DNA of 64,000 nt from Lepidodermella squamata (lineage: Eukaryota; Gastrotricha), in the NCBI GenBank assembly GCA_047495785.1, contig JBLDXI010000042.1, positions 5,022,001 through 5,086,000 on the forward strand, given 5' to 3'. Shown here in pieces: positions 23,070 through 35,907 of the stretch. The position numbers were made by a program, and so were the translations under genes. Under the pieces are notes generated by a model. The model was given only the letters and a program-made list of their open reading frames with translations. It was not told where the DNA came from and ran no database searches. Position 1 is the first letter of the stretch. Each line of letters opens with the position of its first letter.

Positions 23070-25174
23070 ATGGAACTGAGAAATGTGAGTGAAACCAATA
23101 TAGTAATTCCTATACCCCCTCAAAATGACTCAGAGTCAGACAAGCTTACTATCTCAAGTTGTCTTATTCGTTTCATCGAAAATAAGGGAATTACAGTAAG
23201 AATAGCGGCTCTGTGCCTATACGGAGCTTATTTCTTATACGCTATTGCTCGGTGTGTTGACTGCCCTCGACTAACAAGCGACTATTGGACGTTGGTCGGT
23301 GTAACTGCGCTCGGTTTGGGAATCGCGTTGAGTGAAACTATTGGCCGTTTCACGGGACGTTATTACGGGGATCAAATAGCTAGTTTAAAGAATTCATTTC
23401 TCTCCTTGCGGCAGAAAATTCTCGAATGCAAATTTTCCTCACCTCTGATTATTTGGATTGGGATTCCTGCGTTATGCATTTTATATGTCTCAATCGATGC
23501 TTTGATTGTTCGAGGAGATTGGTACTCCATGGTTTCTCTTGCTGGAGTCTGTTTCATCCTCGGAATATGCTACTTGCTCTCGCAACATAGGTCCTCTGTG
23601 AAAGCTAGGCCGACGATTGCAGGATTCGGGCTTCAATTTGTATTCGCAATTTTTGTACTCCGAGTGCCGATGGGTGAAGTTTTCTTCTCATGGCTTGGTG
23701 ACCAAGTGGTAAAATTCTTGAGAAACGGCCACGTCGGTGCCAAATTCGTCTGGCTGAATGCATTTACAAGCGGAGATTTTGCTTTTATGGTTCTGCCAGT
23801 GATACCATTCTTCGGAGCGGTCACTTCAGTTCTTTACTACTTGGGATGGATACAGAATGTGATAAAGATCCTAGCATCTTTGATGGAGAAGCTTACAGGA
23901 ACTACGGCGGGTGAAAGTACAACTTGCAGCGCAAATGTTTTTTTAGGAATGGTAACTTAGTTGGTGCAGTTACCTTCAATGCTTCATCTTTTAATTTCAG
24001 ACTGAAGCTCCGCTACTAATAAAACCATTTCTCCGACATATGACAAAATCTGAGTTGCACGCTGTAATGACAGGAGGGTTCGCGACCATTGCTGGGTCTT
24101 CAATGTAAGGCTTTTTATCTCTTCCCACTGCAACTCATTCTCCCCTTTTCAGAGGAGCCTTCATTGCCTTGGGGGTCGAGTCTAAACATCTCCTTGCTGC
24201 TAGCCTGATGGCAGCCCCAGGAGCACTTGCTCTATCCAAATTATCCTATCCCGAAACTGAGAAGACCAAACTTAGGGCTAAGGATGTGGAGAGTTTCCGA
24301 CGTACCCGTAGCAACAGTTTGAGTGAGGATGCGAAGCCAGGAAACATCTTGGAAGCAGCCTGTGAAGGGGCTTATAATGCCATGCCTATGGTTGGTGGTA
24401 TCATCGCAAATCTCATCGCAATAAATGCTATCCTTTCCTTCATCAATAACTTTATAAGTTGGCTTGGCGAACGAGTTGGTCTTGAACCGCCATTCATAGA
24501 CGAACCTTTCACTCTAGAATTCATTGCTTCCTACGTCTTCTGGCCTGTCGCGCTTTTACTAGGGGTTCCTTTGAATGACTGCAGACAAGTCGCCAAGTTA
24601 CTTGGCATCAAAATGTTTACGAACGAATTCGTTGCCTACATTAAAATGAGTGAAATGATGACGGCGAGGAGACAATATGAAAGCTACTACTGCAAATACG
24701 TTTTTCACAATTCGATACCTTCAGGCTTTGACTATAATAGCAATGTGACTCAGGTTGATTATGAAAGCACTTATGTTCTGTATGACGAATTCGGAAATTT
24801 TACGAATCGCCTGGCGCCCATTTTGCTCCATAATGGATCCTACTTGTTACCGGCTGTCAACGCAACTCTAATTCCTTTCATATCTGTGAGTTTACTTCAA
24901 GAGAAGTCCATCTGGTGATTCACTCAATTTTCAGAAAAGAGCCGAATCTTTAACTACTTATGCACTGTGTGGCTTTGCAAATCTGGCCTCCATTGGGATT
25001 CAAGTTGGAACAATTGCTCAAATGGTCCCATCGAAGAAGCAGGATGTTGCTAGCTTCGCTCTCAGAGCGATGTTAACCGCAACTGGGGTCAATTTTCTCA
25101 ACGCGGCAATAGCGGGGATGCTATTGAGCTACAGCGATCTGAGTTGGGAAGAAGCTTGCTCAAACAATCCTTGA
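23070..25174 (+). CDS. SLC28/CNT concentrative nucleoside transporter A
   Basis: Four exons, 23070-23951, 24001-24104, 24153-24885 and 24935-25174; 652 aa. Sodium-coupled nucleoside uptake across the plasma membrane is the family role. Seen: hydrophilic N-terminus, membrane helices from about residue 50, LGTTAGES-type segment ([18 protein letters not shown]), GGFATIAGS, the signature [28 protein letters not shown] and a last helix near the C-terminus. Between helices it carries [13 protein letters not shown] and a long extracellular loop with possible glycosylation sites (NGS, NAT). Length matches animal CNTs (about 600-690). Compared with paralog B it has two introns in the first half and lacks several in the second half. 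Second of three CNT copies on the same strand. AATAAA near 25214. Confidence 0.88.
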
Positions 25175-25289
25175 ATCTTCATTCATCCAATTTTAGCATG
25201 ATATAAACGTTAAATAAAACAAATTTCATGGTCCGATGCTTTTCTAGCTCCGACTACACATACACTAGCGATGCTTTTCAGTATTAGCG

Positions 25290-27653
25290 ATGAGTTTTGC
25301 GGGGAAAAACAAGCGAAGTGAGCCAGTACAATGTATCACTGTTCTCCATAATCCTGATGAATTTGGAGCCGAAAAAGGTGGAGTCAACTTTTCTAGGGCA
25401 GGCCGACTAATTTCGGCAGAGTATATTCCATTGTCGAAAGTGACGATTCTCTATGTGTTGTACCTGGCCTACGTCATATACAGTCTGCAGCATGAAAATA
25501 GCAGCGGAGACTACGAGAGAAACACGCTGATAGGATTGATGTGGTTTTTCACCCTCCTCTACCTGGTAAACTTATCTCTAAGTGGTTCTTCACCCGTCGC
25601 TAGAAAGTTCTTTCACCCAATCTGGAAACTTGTTGGAAATCGTCTCTACGAAAAAGTTAGATTGGCCAAAACCTCGATACGCCTTTCAGCATTATGGCCG
25701 ATCCTAACGAAACATCATACTTTGCTAGGCTTTTCGATCATGGCGGCTGTCTATCTCTTTTATTCAATACTGGATGCAGTTCTAGCGCGTAATGAACCGT
25801 TTTGCCTGGTACCACTCGCAGCAATTACTTTGATTATTGCAACTTGCTTCTTCACATCGGATGCTCGAAACAGAATCAACATTCGCTGCGTAACAATCGG
25901 AATCCTGCTTCAGTTCATTTTCGCAATAGTGGTCATTCGATGGCCAGTTGGACAAGCTGTTACGCAGTATTTGGGCGATCAAGTCGCAATTTTCATGGGT
26001 TATGCCCGGGCTGGAACAGCTTTTGTATGGCCAACTGCTGGTCTGAAAAATCGAGATGTCGTCTTCGCAGTTTTACCTGTTCTCCCGTTTTTCGCAGCAT
26101 TTGTATCGATGTTATACTATTTGGGGTGGATACAAAGTTTTATTCGAGTTTTAGCGGGTTTTATTGAGTTCCTGCTAGGAACGACGGCTGGAGAAAGTAC
26201 GTCATGCTGCGCGAATATCTTCCTAGGAATGACGGAGGCTCCTATGTTGATTCGACCCTTCCTATCGAAATTGACTAGATCTGAGCTTCATGCGGTTATG
26301 ACGGGAGGTTTTGGCACTATTGCTGGGTCCTTGATGGGAATTTTTATTGGATACGGAGTTGAGCCTCGTCATTTACTTGCTGCAAGTGTCATGTCAGCTC
26401 CTGCATCTTTGGCTCTAAGCAAGTTGGGTAAGCTTTGTAGATCTATTGGGATGTATCTCGGTAAGCTTTCGATCATTCAGTTTGTCCCGAAGTGGATGAA
26501 ACTTGCACAAGAGCTCAAGATATCGAGAAATTAACTGCTGCAAATGGCAAAGATGCAGATGGGAAACACAGAACCATTATTGAAGCTGCAGTTGAGGTAA
26601 AACTACTTCTGTTCGTCCTTCTCCTAGCTCTTTTCCGCTTGAAAAATGTCTGTGAAAATTTCTCACAGCTACAAAATTATCAAAATTTGACGACCTCAAG
26701 CCATTTTTGCATACTAAACCCTGCTATAGGGAGCATCTTCAGCTGTCCCTGTGGTCGCTAGTGTTATCGCAAATGTGATCGCTATCATTTCAATGCTGAA
26801 TCTCATCAACAGCCTTTTGTCCTGGTTTGGAAATCGAGCAGGTCTATCGCCTCCTGATGTCTTAGATGAGCCACTAAGCCTTGAGGTATCACTACAAAAC
26901 TAGGATGACCTCAGCATTGACGTTTTACCTTTTACATCAGGTGATGGCTTCGTACGTATTCTGGCCAATCGCTTTTGTCATCGGAGTTCCAGCGGCAGAG
27001 TGCAAAATTGTCGCTCGCCTCCTCGGCATTAAGATTTTCATCAACGAATTCGTGGCCTACAACAAGATGGGTGGCATGATTGAAGCCCGGCGTGCTTATG
27101 AGAGCTATTACTGTAATTTCATCTTCAACAACAAGACAACATCATTAGCTGGCCTCGAGCCAAGATTAATGTCACGAGACGTCTACTTTTTACCAGGACT
27201 TAACACGACACTCTCATGGCCTGTAATAAGCGTGAGCTAGTTTCATCTCGATTTTTCTCCTTATTTTTCGCCTGATCCCTGTTTAGCACCGAGCCGAGGC
27301 CGTAGCAACCTATGCGTTATGCGGTTCGGCTAACTTCGCCAGTACAGGTTGACATCTACGTCATTTTTACATCTGACATCACGTCATTTTTCCATACAAA
27401 CAGGCATACAAATTGGCAGCATAGGCTCCATGGCGCCGTCAACAAAACACGTATTAGCCGAGCTGGGATTACGCGCTATGCTAACAGGCACTGCGGTTAA
27501 TCTTATAAACGCCGCTACTGCCGGTGCGTTCAAAAACAAAACCTGTGGTTTTTTATGCATAATTGCATTACGTATACTTCCATAGGGTTGTTATTGAACT
27601 ACAACGAGCCTACGTGGCCAGTTATCTGCAACGGTGGCCTGCTATCGTTATAA
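25290..27653 (+). CDS. SLC28/CNT concentrative nucleoside transporter B
   Basis: Seven exons: 25290-26427, 26481-26596, 26730-26885, 26941-27231, 27287-27347, 27404-27523, 27586-27653; 649 aa, stop TAA. Same family as the gene 115 bp upstream: [67 protein letters not shown] and NLINAATAG. The exon beginning at 26730 and the intron at 26886-26940 match exactly those of the truncated copy at 3207, so these two are structurally closer to each other than to copy A. The intron after the first exon contains an in-frame read-through of 35 codons, so a retained-intron form would end at 26534. One donor (27348) is GTTGAC, weaker than the rest. AATAAA near 27750. Confidence 0.87.
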
Positions 27654-28368
27654 GATGGCTCCTACATGCCTTTAATTGAGTCGAGCGCATGCTAACGTGT
27701 TGATGACGAGTAAAGTAATAACTCCGGCAACTTTAATGGTGTTTAGTACACATAATAAATGTCGTAAATTGTGGTGGGATTGTTGATAAGCTACTCCATC
27801 AAATCAGAGTAAGTACATTGGTAGCGGGCATTTAGCAAAATTCGTCCTAAATCTGAATATGACCTGGAACCCAGACAAAAGTTGTTCGAACCTTCTAAGT
27901 CATAAATTTTGGATAAATTCAGTTTGAGATCTGAGCACTCGCTACAATATAGTAAAATTTAAAGCAAAATCGACATCAATTTTTATTTGTTCCGCCCAAA
28001 ACGCGTTCATGTAGTATGTCTGTAACATAGTGATGTAAAAACAAGCGCAGGACACAAAACAGCAGTTTGGCAGTTAAATGATTCGTTCAAACAGTGACAG
28101 AGGAGAACATTTAGCAACTAACAATCTATTAGTTTGATATTGCTGCAAGTGCCTTTCGATAAGGTAAATTTTCGATGTAATAAACGGTTAAGTTACAAAA
28201 CAACAAAACACAGCCGTCCACGCTTTTTCCCCAGCAAAACTATATTTGATTATTGTTTGCGCAGCGCGACGGTTATAAATTATATAGTTATAACAAGCTC
28301 TATCAGCGAATGCCGATGTCAAGGGCGTAAAATGAGGAATAGCATCGCTAGCGTTAAGAAATTTGTCA
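27654..28368. other. Intergenic, convergent 3' ends
   Basis: Between the plus-strand transporter and the minus-strand Rh gene. It holds the AATAAA of the transporter (near 27750) and a minus-strand AATAAA near 27975 for the Rh gene. No gene seen. Confidence 0.55.
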
Positions 28369-30822
28369 TTAGTCTCTTTGGGCCTCCTTAATGCCATCCT
28401 TAGCCCGTTCGATGATGTTGCGCTTGCGGGCCTTGGCGGCTTCCTCATCGGCCTTCTTGCGGCTCTCCTCCTCATCCTGACCCTCAGCGTAGGTCGGGAC
28501 GAAGAATTCAGTGTCATCGAACAGCTTGGTCTTGTCAGGCTGGTCCCAGAACTTCTGAGTGATGAAAACACCGGTGATGGTGCCGCCGACGAGGGCGATG
28601 CCCAGGGTGACCAAGATACCGCCGATCTGGATACCGGCCTGGTGCTTGAAGGTGTAGTCGTGACCAGGTTCAACCCCAATGTCCTCGAGCTTGATCTCCT
28701 GAAGAACTCCAGGATTGTAGTGGTAATCCATGATGGTTCCATTGGACGGGGCCATGTGCGGGAAGACCGAGTACAGGCGTTTGTAAGAGCCATAACGCTC
28801 GACAGATCCAGAGCCGGCAACAATGGCTGAGACAATAGCCGAGTAAACTCCAGGCATACCGTGAAGGTTGCTAAAAAGATAAATAATTTTAGCTCGTCTC
28901 AAGACCTGATTGAGTAACTTACTTCACACCACAAGTATCGGTGAAACGATTCTTGGTGAGCCAAGGCTATTAAGGAATTAGGTCAGTAACGATTTCGGCG
29001 ATTCTATCAATGAAATGCTAACCGTAAGGTACTTGAAGCCAACAACGGAGAAAGCTCCGGCAACGCCTCCGATGAGGAGAGCTCCGAATGGGTGGACAAC
29101 CATGCAGGCCGAGGATCCAATGGCAACTCCACCAGCCAGGGTAGAGTTCTGAAGATGGGTGGTATCAAAGCGTCCCTTGTGGTCAAGAACCGCAGAAACA
29201 GCGTAGGCTGTGATGCAGGAAGAAACGATCGACAGGAAAGTGTTGACTACGGCACGATGACGCTCGATTCCAGTAGCTCCACCACCGTTGAAAGATGGCC
29301 AGTACATCCAGAGGAAGATGGTACCTTAATCAGACCAGAATTGAGTTGAACAGGGGATTCAGAGTTGGGTGGTTAAGGAAGCGGTTAGTTGGTTAGGCGG
29401 GATTACTTACCGAACATGGAGAAAAGTTCTGAGAGGTACGACTCGTACGTGTTCGAGCTAGCCTTTGCGGACTGGACAGACTTCGATGTAAGCACGCGAG
29501 CACAAGCTAGGCCGAAATAGGCGCCAAACGCGTGCACAGTCATAGAATCGCCGGAGTCGATTGTCTATTTTAATCAGGGGAACATTTTTTAGTCCATAGT
29601 CCTCAACAACGTAACCACTCGGTCTCGGCGCACACTCGCGCGCAGGGTGACACTAAAATCGCTTCTACTGTCATCTCGAGCCATCGACCCCGGCATTAAC
29701 AACAAATTATGACTGTGTACGCATTTTACGCCGCTCGCAAAGCTACCGCGGATCGAAGGCTGTCCGAGAGACACGCAAGGCCTGTTTTACCCCTCATAAC
29801 ATCTTCAAGCTAAGGTTAGAGCGCGGGACTTTACTACTGGCAGCCTTCATTACCGATCATGGTGAAAATCTCGGCCGAGTAAGAAGAGCCAAGCGCCTGA
29901 GACTTCTTCTTGGCCTCATCGAACGATTTGGTAGTGAGCGCGCGAGAGGCGCCGAGTCCGAAGAAAGCGCCAAATGCGTAGACCGTCATCGATCTTCCAG
30001 TGTCAATGGTCTTAACATTGCTTAGTTCTCAACTTCTATTCTCAGAATAGGATCAACAAATCAACTTACGCCCAAGTAATCGATGATGATCAAATCGTTG
30101 ACCATGAGAAGCACGACCTCAGGGACAGCCATAAGGATGAGCTGGAGAGGGCTGGCAAGACCGAGAACGGCGCCCATGGAGATCAGAATACCGGCGGTGC
30201 AGAACAGGGCATTCAAGCAGACTTCAATGTTGATCTGGATGCAACGGCCGTAAAGATTCGGCAAAATTGCGCCGCAGGTATCTTCATGATGTTCACCGTC
30301 AGCTCCATGGTTCACAGCGATTTGGAGGAGGAAGCCTTGCATAAGGATAGCCCATTCAATGACGAAAGCGCTGAGAAGGAAGTTGACGCAGACATCGAAA
30401 AGCTGAATCAAAATTCCTTTTAAATCATGATACGGATTGAGCAAGTAGAACTCACAGCATATCGGCAGAGGAAAGTCATAAGGAAGCCGAAGCCGATGAA
30501 GATCATGACGTTAACGTCCTGGAACATCGGATAGAAGACGTCGATGTTGTTGAAGTGGGTCTCCAACAGCTCCTCGCGCCTTGCCTCGTCACTGGTCGGG
30601 TCTGTTTCATTGTTAAACTCCTGGATGAGCTGTTTCGGCTCATACCGAACAAAAACTCCGAAGAGGATGATAACTAATCAATTCCCAATTTCAGACATTC
30701 CGAATAATCAAAAAACTAGGCAACTTACAGGTGAAATGAAGGAGAAGTAGGACGATGGTAAATTCGAAGCGCCGGCGGATGGGATGCGCATCTTTCGCCT
30801 CGACTTTCTGTTCATCGGCCAT
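28369..30822 (-). CDS. Rh-type ammonium channel A, with alternative exons
   Basis: Exons: 30822-30729, 30673-30456, 30402-30070, then either 30010-29854 (4a) or 29564-29411 (4b), 29324-29023, 28966-28923, 28870-28369. Product 549 aa with 4a or 548 aa with 4b. Rh proteins are trimeric NH3/NH4+ (and possibly CO2) channels of the plasma membrane. Seen: [77 protein letters not shown] and [13 protein letters not shown], which holds the second pore histidine. The cytosolic tail is highly charged ([18 protein letters not shown]). Exons 4a and 4b encode the same segment, have the same phases, and differ at the first pore histidine. Including both would shift the frame. Divergent to Rh gene B, 1.5 kb away. 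Confidence 0.88.
29411..29564 (-). other. Rh-A alternative exon 4b (His form)
   Basis: 154 nt, acceptor AAATAG, donor GTAAGT. Encodes [20 protein letters not shown] and ends ELFSMFG. The codon at 29534-29532 is CAC, so the canonical pore histidine is kept. Confidence 0.82.
29854..30010 (-). other. Rh-A alternative exon 4a (Tyr form)
   Basis: 157 nt, acceptor TTAAG, donor GTAATG. Encodes [20 protein letters not shown] and ends EIFTMIG. The codon at 29980-29978 is TAC, Tyr, where Rh proteins have the first of the twin pore histidines. Confidence 0.8.
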
Positions 30823-32327
30823 TTCTTAAAGTGGTCTCTTTAAAAAATGATCCTATACAACCAAAAGGTGGGGAAGTTAGCAGTTGTTGACCAGAACTAA
30901 GGAAGATTTTTTCACCCCAGAGCTTTATTAATAATTTATGCGTTTTATAATAAAGAAGAAACATGCGGTTGACACATGGCGCGTGCACGTTTCTTAATGG
31001 CTTCGACCGATGCGGGTGCACGCGGGTGAAGATTTTGCTAGAATGCAGCTGATGAGCAAGCAGTAGCCGCGGCCACTCCGGCATATGCGTTTAATAAGCG
31101 GTATAATCGCCACCGCGTGGTGTGTTTACGTGAGAGAGCCGCAACGGCAGCATGTCACCGAAGCGGCACCTCGGCTCCTCAATTAAATAGCTGTAAATAC
31201 ACGCGTTTTTTTTCAACCCCCAACCGCACTTGCTAGGTTCAGATCTGAGTTAGAGCTAGTTAGTCGAGTTATTCAGGCGCCATAAAAGCAACGGCGCCGC
31301 TGCTGGTGTGGTGTGGTGGGGTGAGATGCTTGCTAACGTTGTCATCTACTACACTGGTCAAGGCTCCGAACATGCTGGAATAAATAACGAGAAAGCAATC
31401 GTCTTAGGCGCCGCTTTTGCACCTGTTGCCCGTCACGGCCACGGTGAACCTGTACGTATGAATGATCACTATGAGTGATTGCAACTTCACTACTGCTGCT
31501 ATGTTGGAAAGCTAATAATAATATGACATCGTGCATTCGATATCGATTAAATATTTCGACTTTGACTATTCTTAAATCGCCAATGTCAACTGAATTCCTA
31601 ATCAAATGCCAGTACTATCAAACTTCTATTCAATACCAGTTTCTACAGTTGTTGAAGGTTTTCGATTACTTTGTAGATTCAAACTGTGTAACCAGAACCT
31701 ATGTCTTCTTTCCAAAAGCGTTGCGTAACCAGCTCTAAAACCTGGTCAAAATAATTCTCGAAGCTTGCTCTCAAAACCAACTTTTTTAAATGCAGCTCTT
31801 TCTTTTGGCTATGATTCTGCATGAAGATGAATTATTCTAGCCGTTCTGGACAAAAACTGTACGCTTAATTTAATCAGTCAATAACGAAAAACTTGATTTG
31901 GACACTAACATAATCTGTGGTGTGTTTGATATGAGATGAAATTGAATCGAATCTATGACAACAACTCAACAATAGAGTCATCTTAACGGCGGATGCTTTA
32001 GCCTCGTTTTTGTTTCGTAAATGATGAACGCTCGTAAATGTTCAGCCGATTTTTACCAGTTTCTATTTCTATTTCTATTTTCCTACTATTAAAAAAATAG
32101 CTTTCGACTCGACTTCGGCGTCACATTGATTATTGATTGAAGCTCTGATCCAGGTATTGTGATGAAGATCTCAGATTTCAACCTTCTGATCTGAAGCCCG
32201 AAGAATTTCTGCGAAGTAAGCGAGCTCCTGGCTTGCAGCGCTAATCTTGGGATCAGTTTCTATCCTCATCTAAAAACCTTGTTATCCTCTCAAATTCATG
32301 TCTGTTTTCCAATTTTAGGCCTTTAAA
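30823..32327. other. Divergent promoter region of the two Rh genes
   Basis: No coding exon seen. It must hold the promoters and leaders of both Rh genes. A GGTGTGGTGTGGTGGGGTG run lies near 31304. An acceptor-like TTTTAG just before the Rh-B ATG (about 32319) suggests a leader intron. Confidence 0.5.
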
Positions 32328-34434
32328 ATGACTGGGCAAGAGGTTCACGAACGTCGCGGTCGTCACAAGTCGACGGATGAAGGTCCGAAGCCGTACCAGA
32401 AGTCGCGCCGCATTCAGCTCCCTACAGTTGTCCTGCTGATGCACGCCACCTTCATCATTCTGTTCGGCGTCTTCGTCCGCTACACGCCCCATCAGTCAAT
32501 CGCGCCGTGGAATCCGGCTGAGTTGACCGATGGAACAGCTGCGGAGAAGGAGCAGCTCGATTTTGAAACCACAGCCAAATTCGACGCTGAAAATGGCTTG
32601 ATCAACTTGCAATTCATCGATGTCTACTACCCTAGTAAGTCATTCATAGCTTGCTTCACCAATCGAAACGTTACATTTTTGCGTAGTGTATGAGGATGTT
32701 CAAGTCATGGTTTTTATCGGCTTCGGTTTCCTTATCGCCTTCATGAAGTTTTTCTGCCTCACCGCCGTTTGCATGAATTACTTGCTGGCCTGCCTTTGCG
32801 TTGAATGGGCCATTCTTATGAACGGCTGGTTCACCTGGTCCCGTCGGCCGCGCGAGACCATCGGCGACACATGTGGATGGGGCATGAGCAACAATCACGG
32901 TCATTGCTCCCCACTCGACATCCGAAGGTAATTGAGCCAAAAAACGTGTCTTAAAATCAAGTCGTCTACAATGTTCAAGGGGCGATTTTACAGAATTTCT
33001 TATGAGGTGACCTGGTAAACTAGTTAAAATAGTTACATATTATAGATTCCCCGAATGGAAATCAAGTCGCCTACACATTTTTGCCGGGTTTCTTTAGCTT
33101 TAGCAATCTTTTCAGTATCACTCTTACCGATAATCAAGTCGTCTATAGTTTGATTGTTCTGAATCTTAAGAGATATGAACACTCTCTTTGTTATCCAGCA
33201 TCACAGGTGCCCTCTTTACGAGCTCAACCGTCCTCATTTCGATGGGCGTCCTGCTCGGCAAAATCTCGCCAACCCAGATGGCTATCAACTCTCTGCTGGA
33301 AATCACCCTAGCAGCCGTTAATCGCTGGATCATCGTTGATTTACTTGAAGCCACTGACTCTGGTCACGCCATGACTGTTCACGCCTTCGGCGCTTTCTGG
33401 GGACTTGCCGTTTCAGCAATTGTCTGGCCGAAGAAGAAGAAGCTCGCGGAAGCTCCCGGCGCTAAGGAGGCTTACGCCAACGAGCTTTTCGTCTTCATTG
33501 GAACTCTCTTCCTCTTCGTTTTCTGGCCATCTTGGAACGCGTTCGAAGACACAGGAATTATGCGCCATCGAGCGGTTATTAACACATTCCTCTCCATCAT
33601 TTCATCCTGCATCACCACATACGCTCTCTCAGCGGCTCTGGACAAAAAGGGCCGTTTCACCGTCCAGCACCTTCAAAACGCTACTTTAGCCGGTGGAGTT
33701 GGTATCGGCTCGATTGCTAACGGCGTTGTCCACCCTTTCGGAGCTCTTATCATCGGAATGATGGCTGGAGTTATTTCAGTCGTTGGCTACCAATGGATCA
33801 CCCCTGGTCTCAACAGACTCGGCCTCCACGACTCGGCTGGCATCAACAACCTCCACGGAATCCCCGGCATTTACGCTTCAGTGGTTTCGGCAATTGTAGC
33901 TGGTGCTGTAACAGCCAAGCGAGCTGGTTCCTTGCAAGCGTAAGTTTCACTCAACCGTGACGGGTACTTTGAGTTATTTCTAACCTTCTTAGGGAGTTTG
34001 CCATTTTCCCAGCTATGGCTGACAATGAAACTCGCGCCGATATGACGAACCGCGAGCTTTACGTCGACCCCTTGGCGATGCAGGGAAACTTCCCAGAGTT
34101 CGACCGCAGTCAAACTCGCCAGGGCGGCATGCAGTTCGTCGGTATTTTGATCACGATTGCTATTTCAGTCGCTGGCGGCTTGCTGACGGGTGTCATCCTG
34201 CGTTTCATCCCTGGCCTCGACCAGCCAGATGATGAAAACCTTGGCAAGGACAGCGAGTTCTTCTACCCGCATTGGGAGCAGTTGACCGGGTCTGAGGACG
34301 CGCCCCTCCACTCGAAATCCAGCATGACCAACATGCGTGCGGCGACGCTGGATGACGACATCGTCGATGAAGGAGAAAAGGCCGCCCCGTCGCAGCAGCA
34401 GCACGGCGACGAGTTGGAGATGAAGAAAATGTAA
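32328..34434 (+). CDS. Rh-type ammonium channel B
   Basis: Exons 32328-32634, 32687-32927, 33199-33939, 33993-34434; 576 aa. Seen: basic cytosolic N-terminus, [45 protein letters not shown], both pore histidines ([13 protein letters not shown] and AGINNLHGIPGIY), HLQNATLAGGVGIGS and a last helix GILITIAISVAGGLLTGVIL. The C-terminal 80 residues are charged and end DELEMKKM. The long loop after helix 1 carries an NGT-free, acidic sequence, so glycosylation is less evident than in other Rh proteins. Fewer introns than Rh-A and only one version of the pore-histidine exon. The segment after the first histidine (VWPKKKKLAEAPGAK) is lysine-rich. AATAAA at 34618-34623, close to the end of the opposite MADF gene. 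Confidence 0.9.
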
Positions 34435-34655
34435 CTCATTAGATGGTAGATCGAACTGATTTTTACCCACTCAAACTCATCGTCGGACATTTTCTAGAAA
34501 GCTTCTGTTTTTATGCTTTGAAAATCAACAAACCAATATTTTGAGCCTTGACTATACGCAATTCAACTTTGCTTGAAATATGCTATTGAAAGAAAAGCGA
34601 CTGCCAATATCTCTATGAATAAAGAACAAATCGATCTAAAATGGAGGCATTTTAT

Positions 34656-35907
34656 TCACGACAACATTGAATCTCGGATTCGTTTCCTCGCCTTGATAAT
34701 CGCTTCTTCAACTTCGATTTTCAGATCTAGCGCTATATCAGATCTTGCACTGAGCAAAAGGTCATTCAGGGACAAACAAACTGGGTCAAAGTTCGAATTC
34801 GAATTACTCGCATAAGACATAGATTGAGGCTGTTGTTTCAACGCCATAAGTAGAGATTGAGTTAAAATCGCATTATTATCAAGCACATTCGAAGATGGTT
34901 CAACGTGATCTTTCTCCTCCTTATTGTTTCTGAGACCTTGGCCATTCACTCGCCTTTGACTCGGAAAATATGACGTAGAAGGCAGTTCTTCACTGCTTTG
35001 AGCTCGCATTGACGATGAAGTAGGGTCATTGTTAGTTCGATAATCTTCAGCTTGACCGGTGTTATTCGCGCTGGAAATTTGAGAACTGTCGAATTCGTTT
35101 TCGGACAAATCAGCCCAGGATTGTTCGGAATCTTCATCCTCCATAGCTCCAGCGGCGTTGCCCATCTCAATGTACCTATATATGCAACAGCAAAAAAATT
35201 ATGTTTGAAATAACCAACTCGATTTTTGATTAGGAAAATCGAAAATCGATTTGCCATTGCGATGAAATAAAGAGCATAAAAAAAATTCGAATAATGCATT
35301 TTTTTCACGGAGAATTTTCGGTCAGTTTTCGGATGTTAAAAACTAGATCGTTCACAGATATTTTCGAATTTGATTATTTGAATTTTAAAATAAGAAATTA
35401 TTTTCAAGAAAGAGTGAATTTAAAATTGAAGGTTCAATTGCCAAAATTTACTTGATTCTATAAAGTGTTTGAAAAATTAAAAAATTAATTACAAATGCAG
35501 TTTTATTAAAAAAAAACTTAAGAATTTTTAATTTTCTAATTTTTATATTGGACTTACTGCTCAGGTGTAATGACATCGTCCAAGAAAGCCATAGTATCCT
35601 GATGCTTCCACACCTTCCGCCGTTTATGCATTTTGTAAACAGCACCTGCATCTCCTCCACCGTTATGGCGCCGTTTTCTGTTGTACGAGCCCGTGCGCAG
35701 TTGGCCGTAGTAGTTGCGCAGGCCCAGCCACTTTTTTCGAGCCTCATCGCCGTCCTTCAAATTCAACCGCTGGGCTATTTCGTTCCAAGCTGTGTCGACG
35801 CCGTCGATTCGATTGTGACCCGGGTCTTTCGGGTCCCATAGACACGTTCGCTCTTTGACGAGCAAAATTAGCCTATGCTGATTCTCAACCGAAAGCCTTT
35901 CTTTCAT
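34656..35907 (-). CDS. MADF-BESS DNA-binding protein
   Basis: Exons 35907-35558 and 35175-34656; 289 aa. Residues 10-100 form a MADF domain (LILLVKERTCLWDPKDPGHN, DTAWNEIAQRL, ARKKWLGLRNYYGQLRTG), a Myb-like fold used by arthropod and nematode regulators, followed by a basic patch (KMHKRRKVWKH). The middle is acidic and Ser/Asn-rich. The C-terminus has a BESS-like helix pair (LSLNDLLLSARSDIALDLK, then EVEEAIIKARKRI), a motif for protein contacts. The first in-frame ATG is at 35907. The stop TGA overlaps an AATAAA (34651-34656), so the 3' end overlaps that of Rh-B on the other strand. Confidence 0.82.

Noticed and set aside
28188-28835. 215-codon frame on the minus strand overlapping the last Rh-A exon
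   Set aside because: Out-of-frame shadow; the true frame gives conserved Rh sequence such as NLHGMPGVY.
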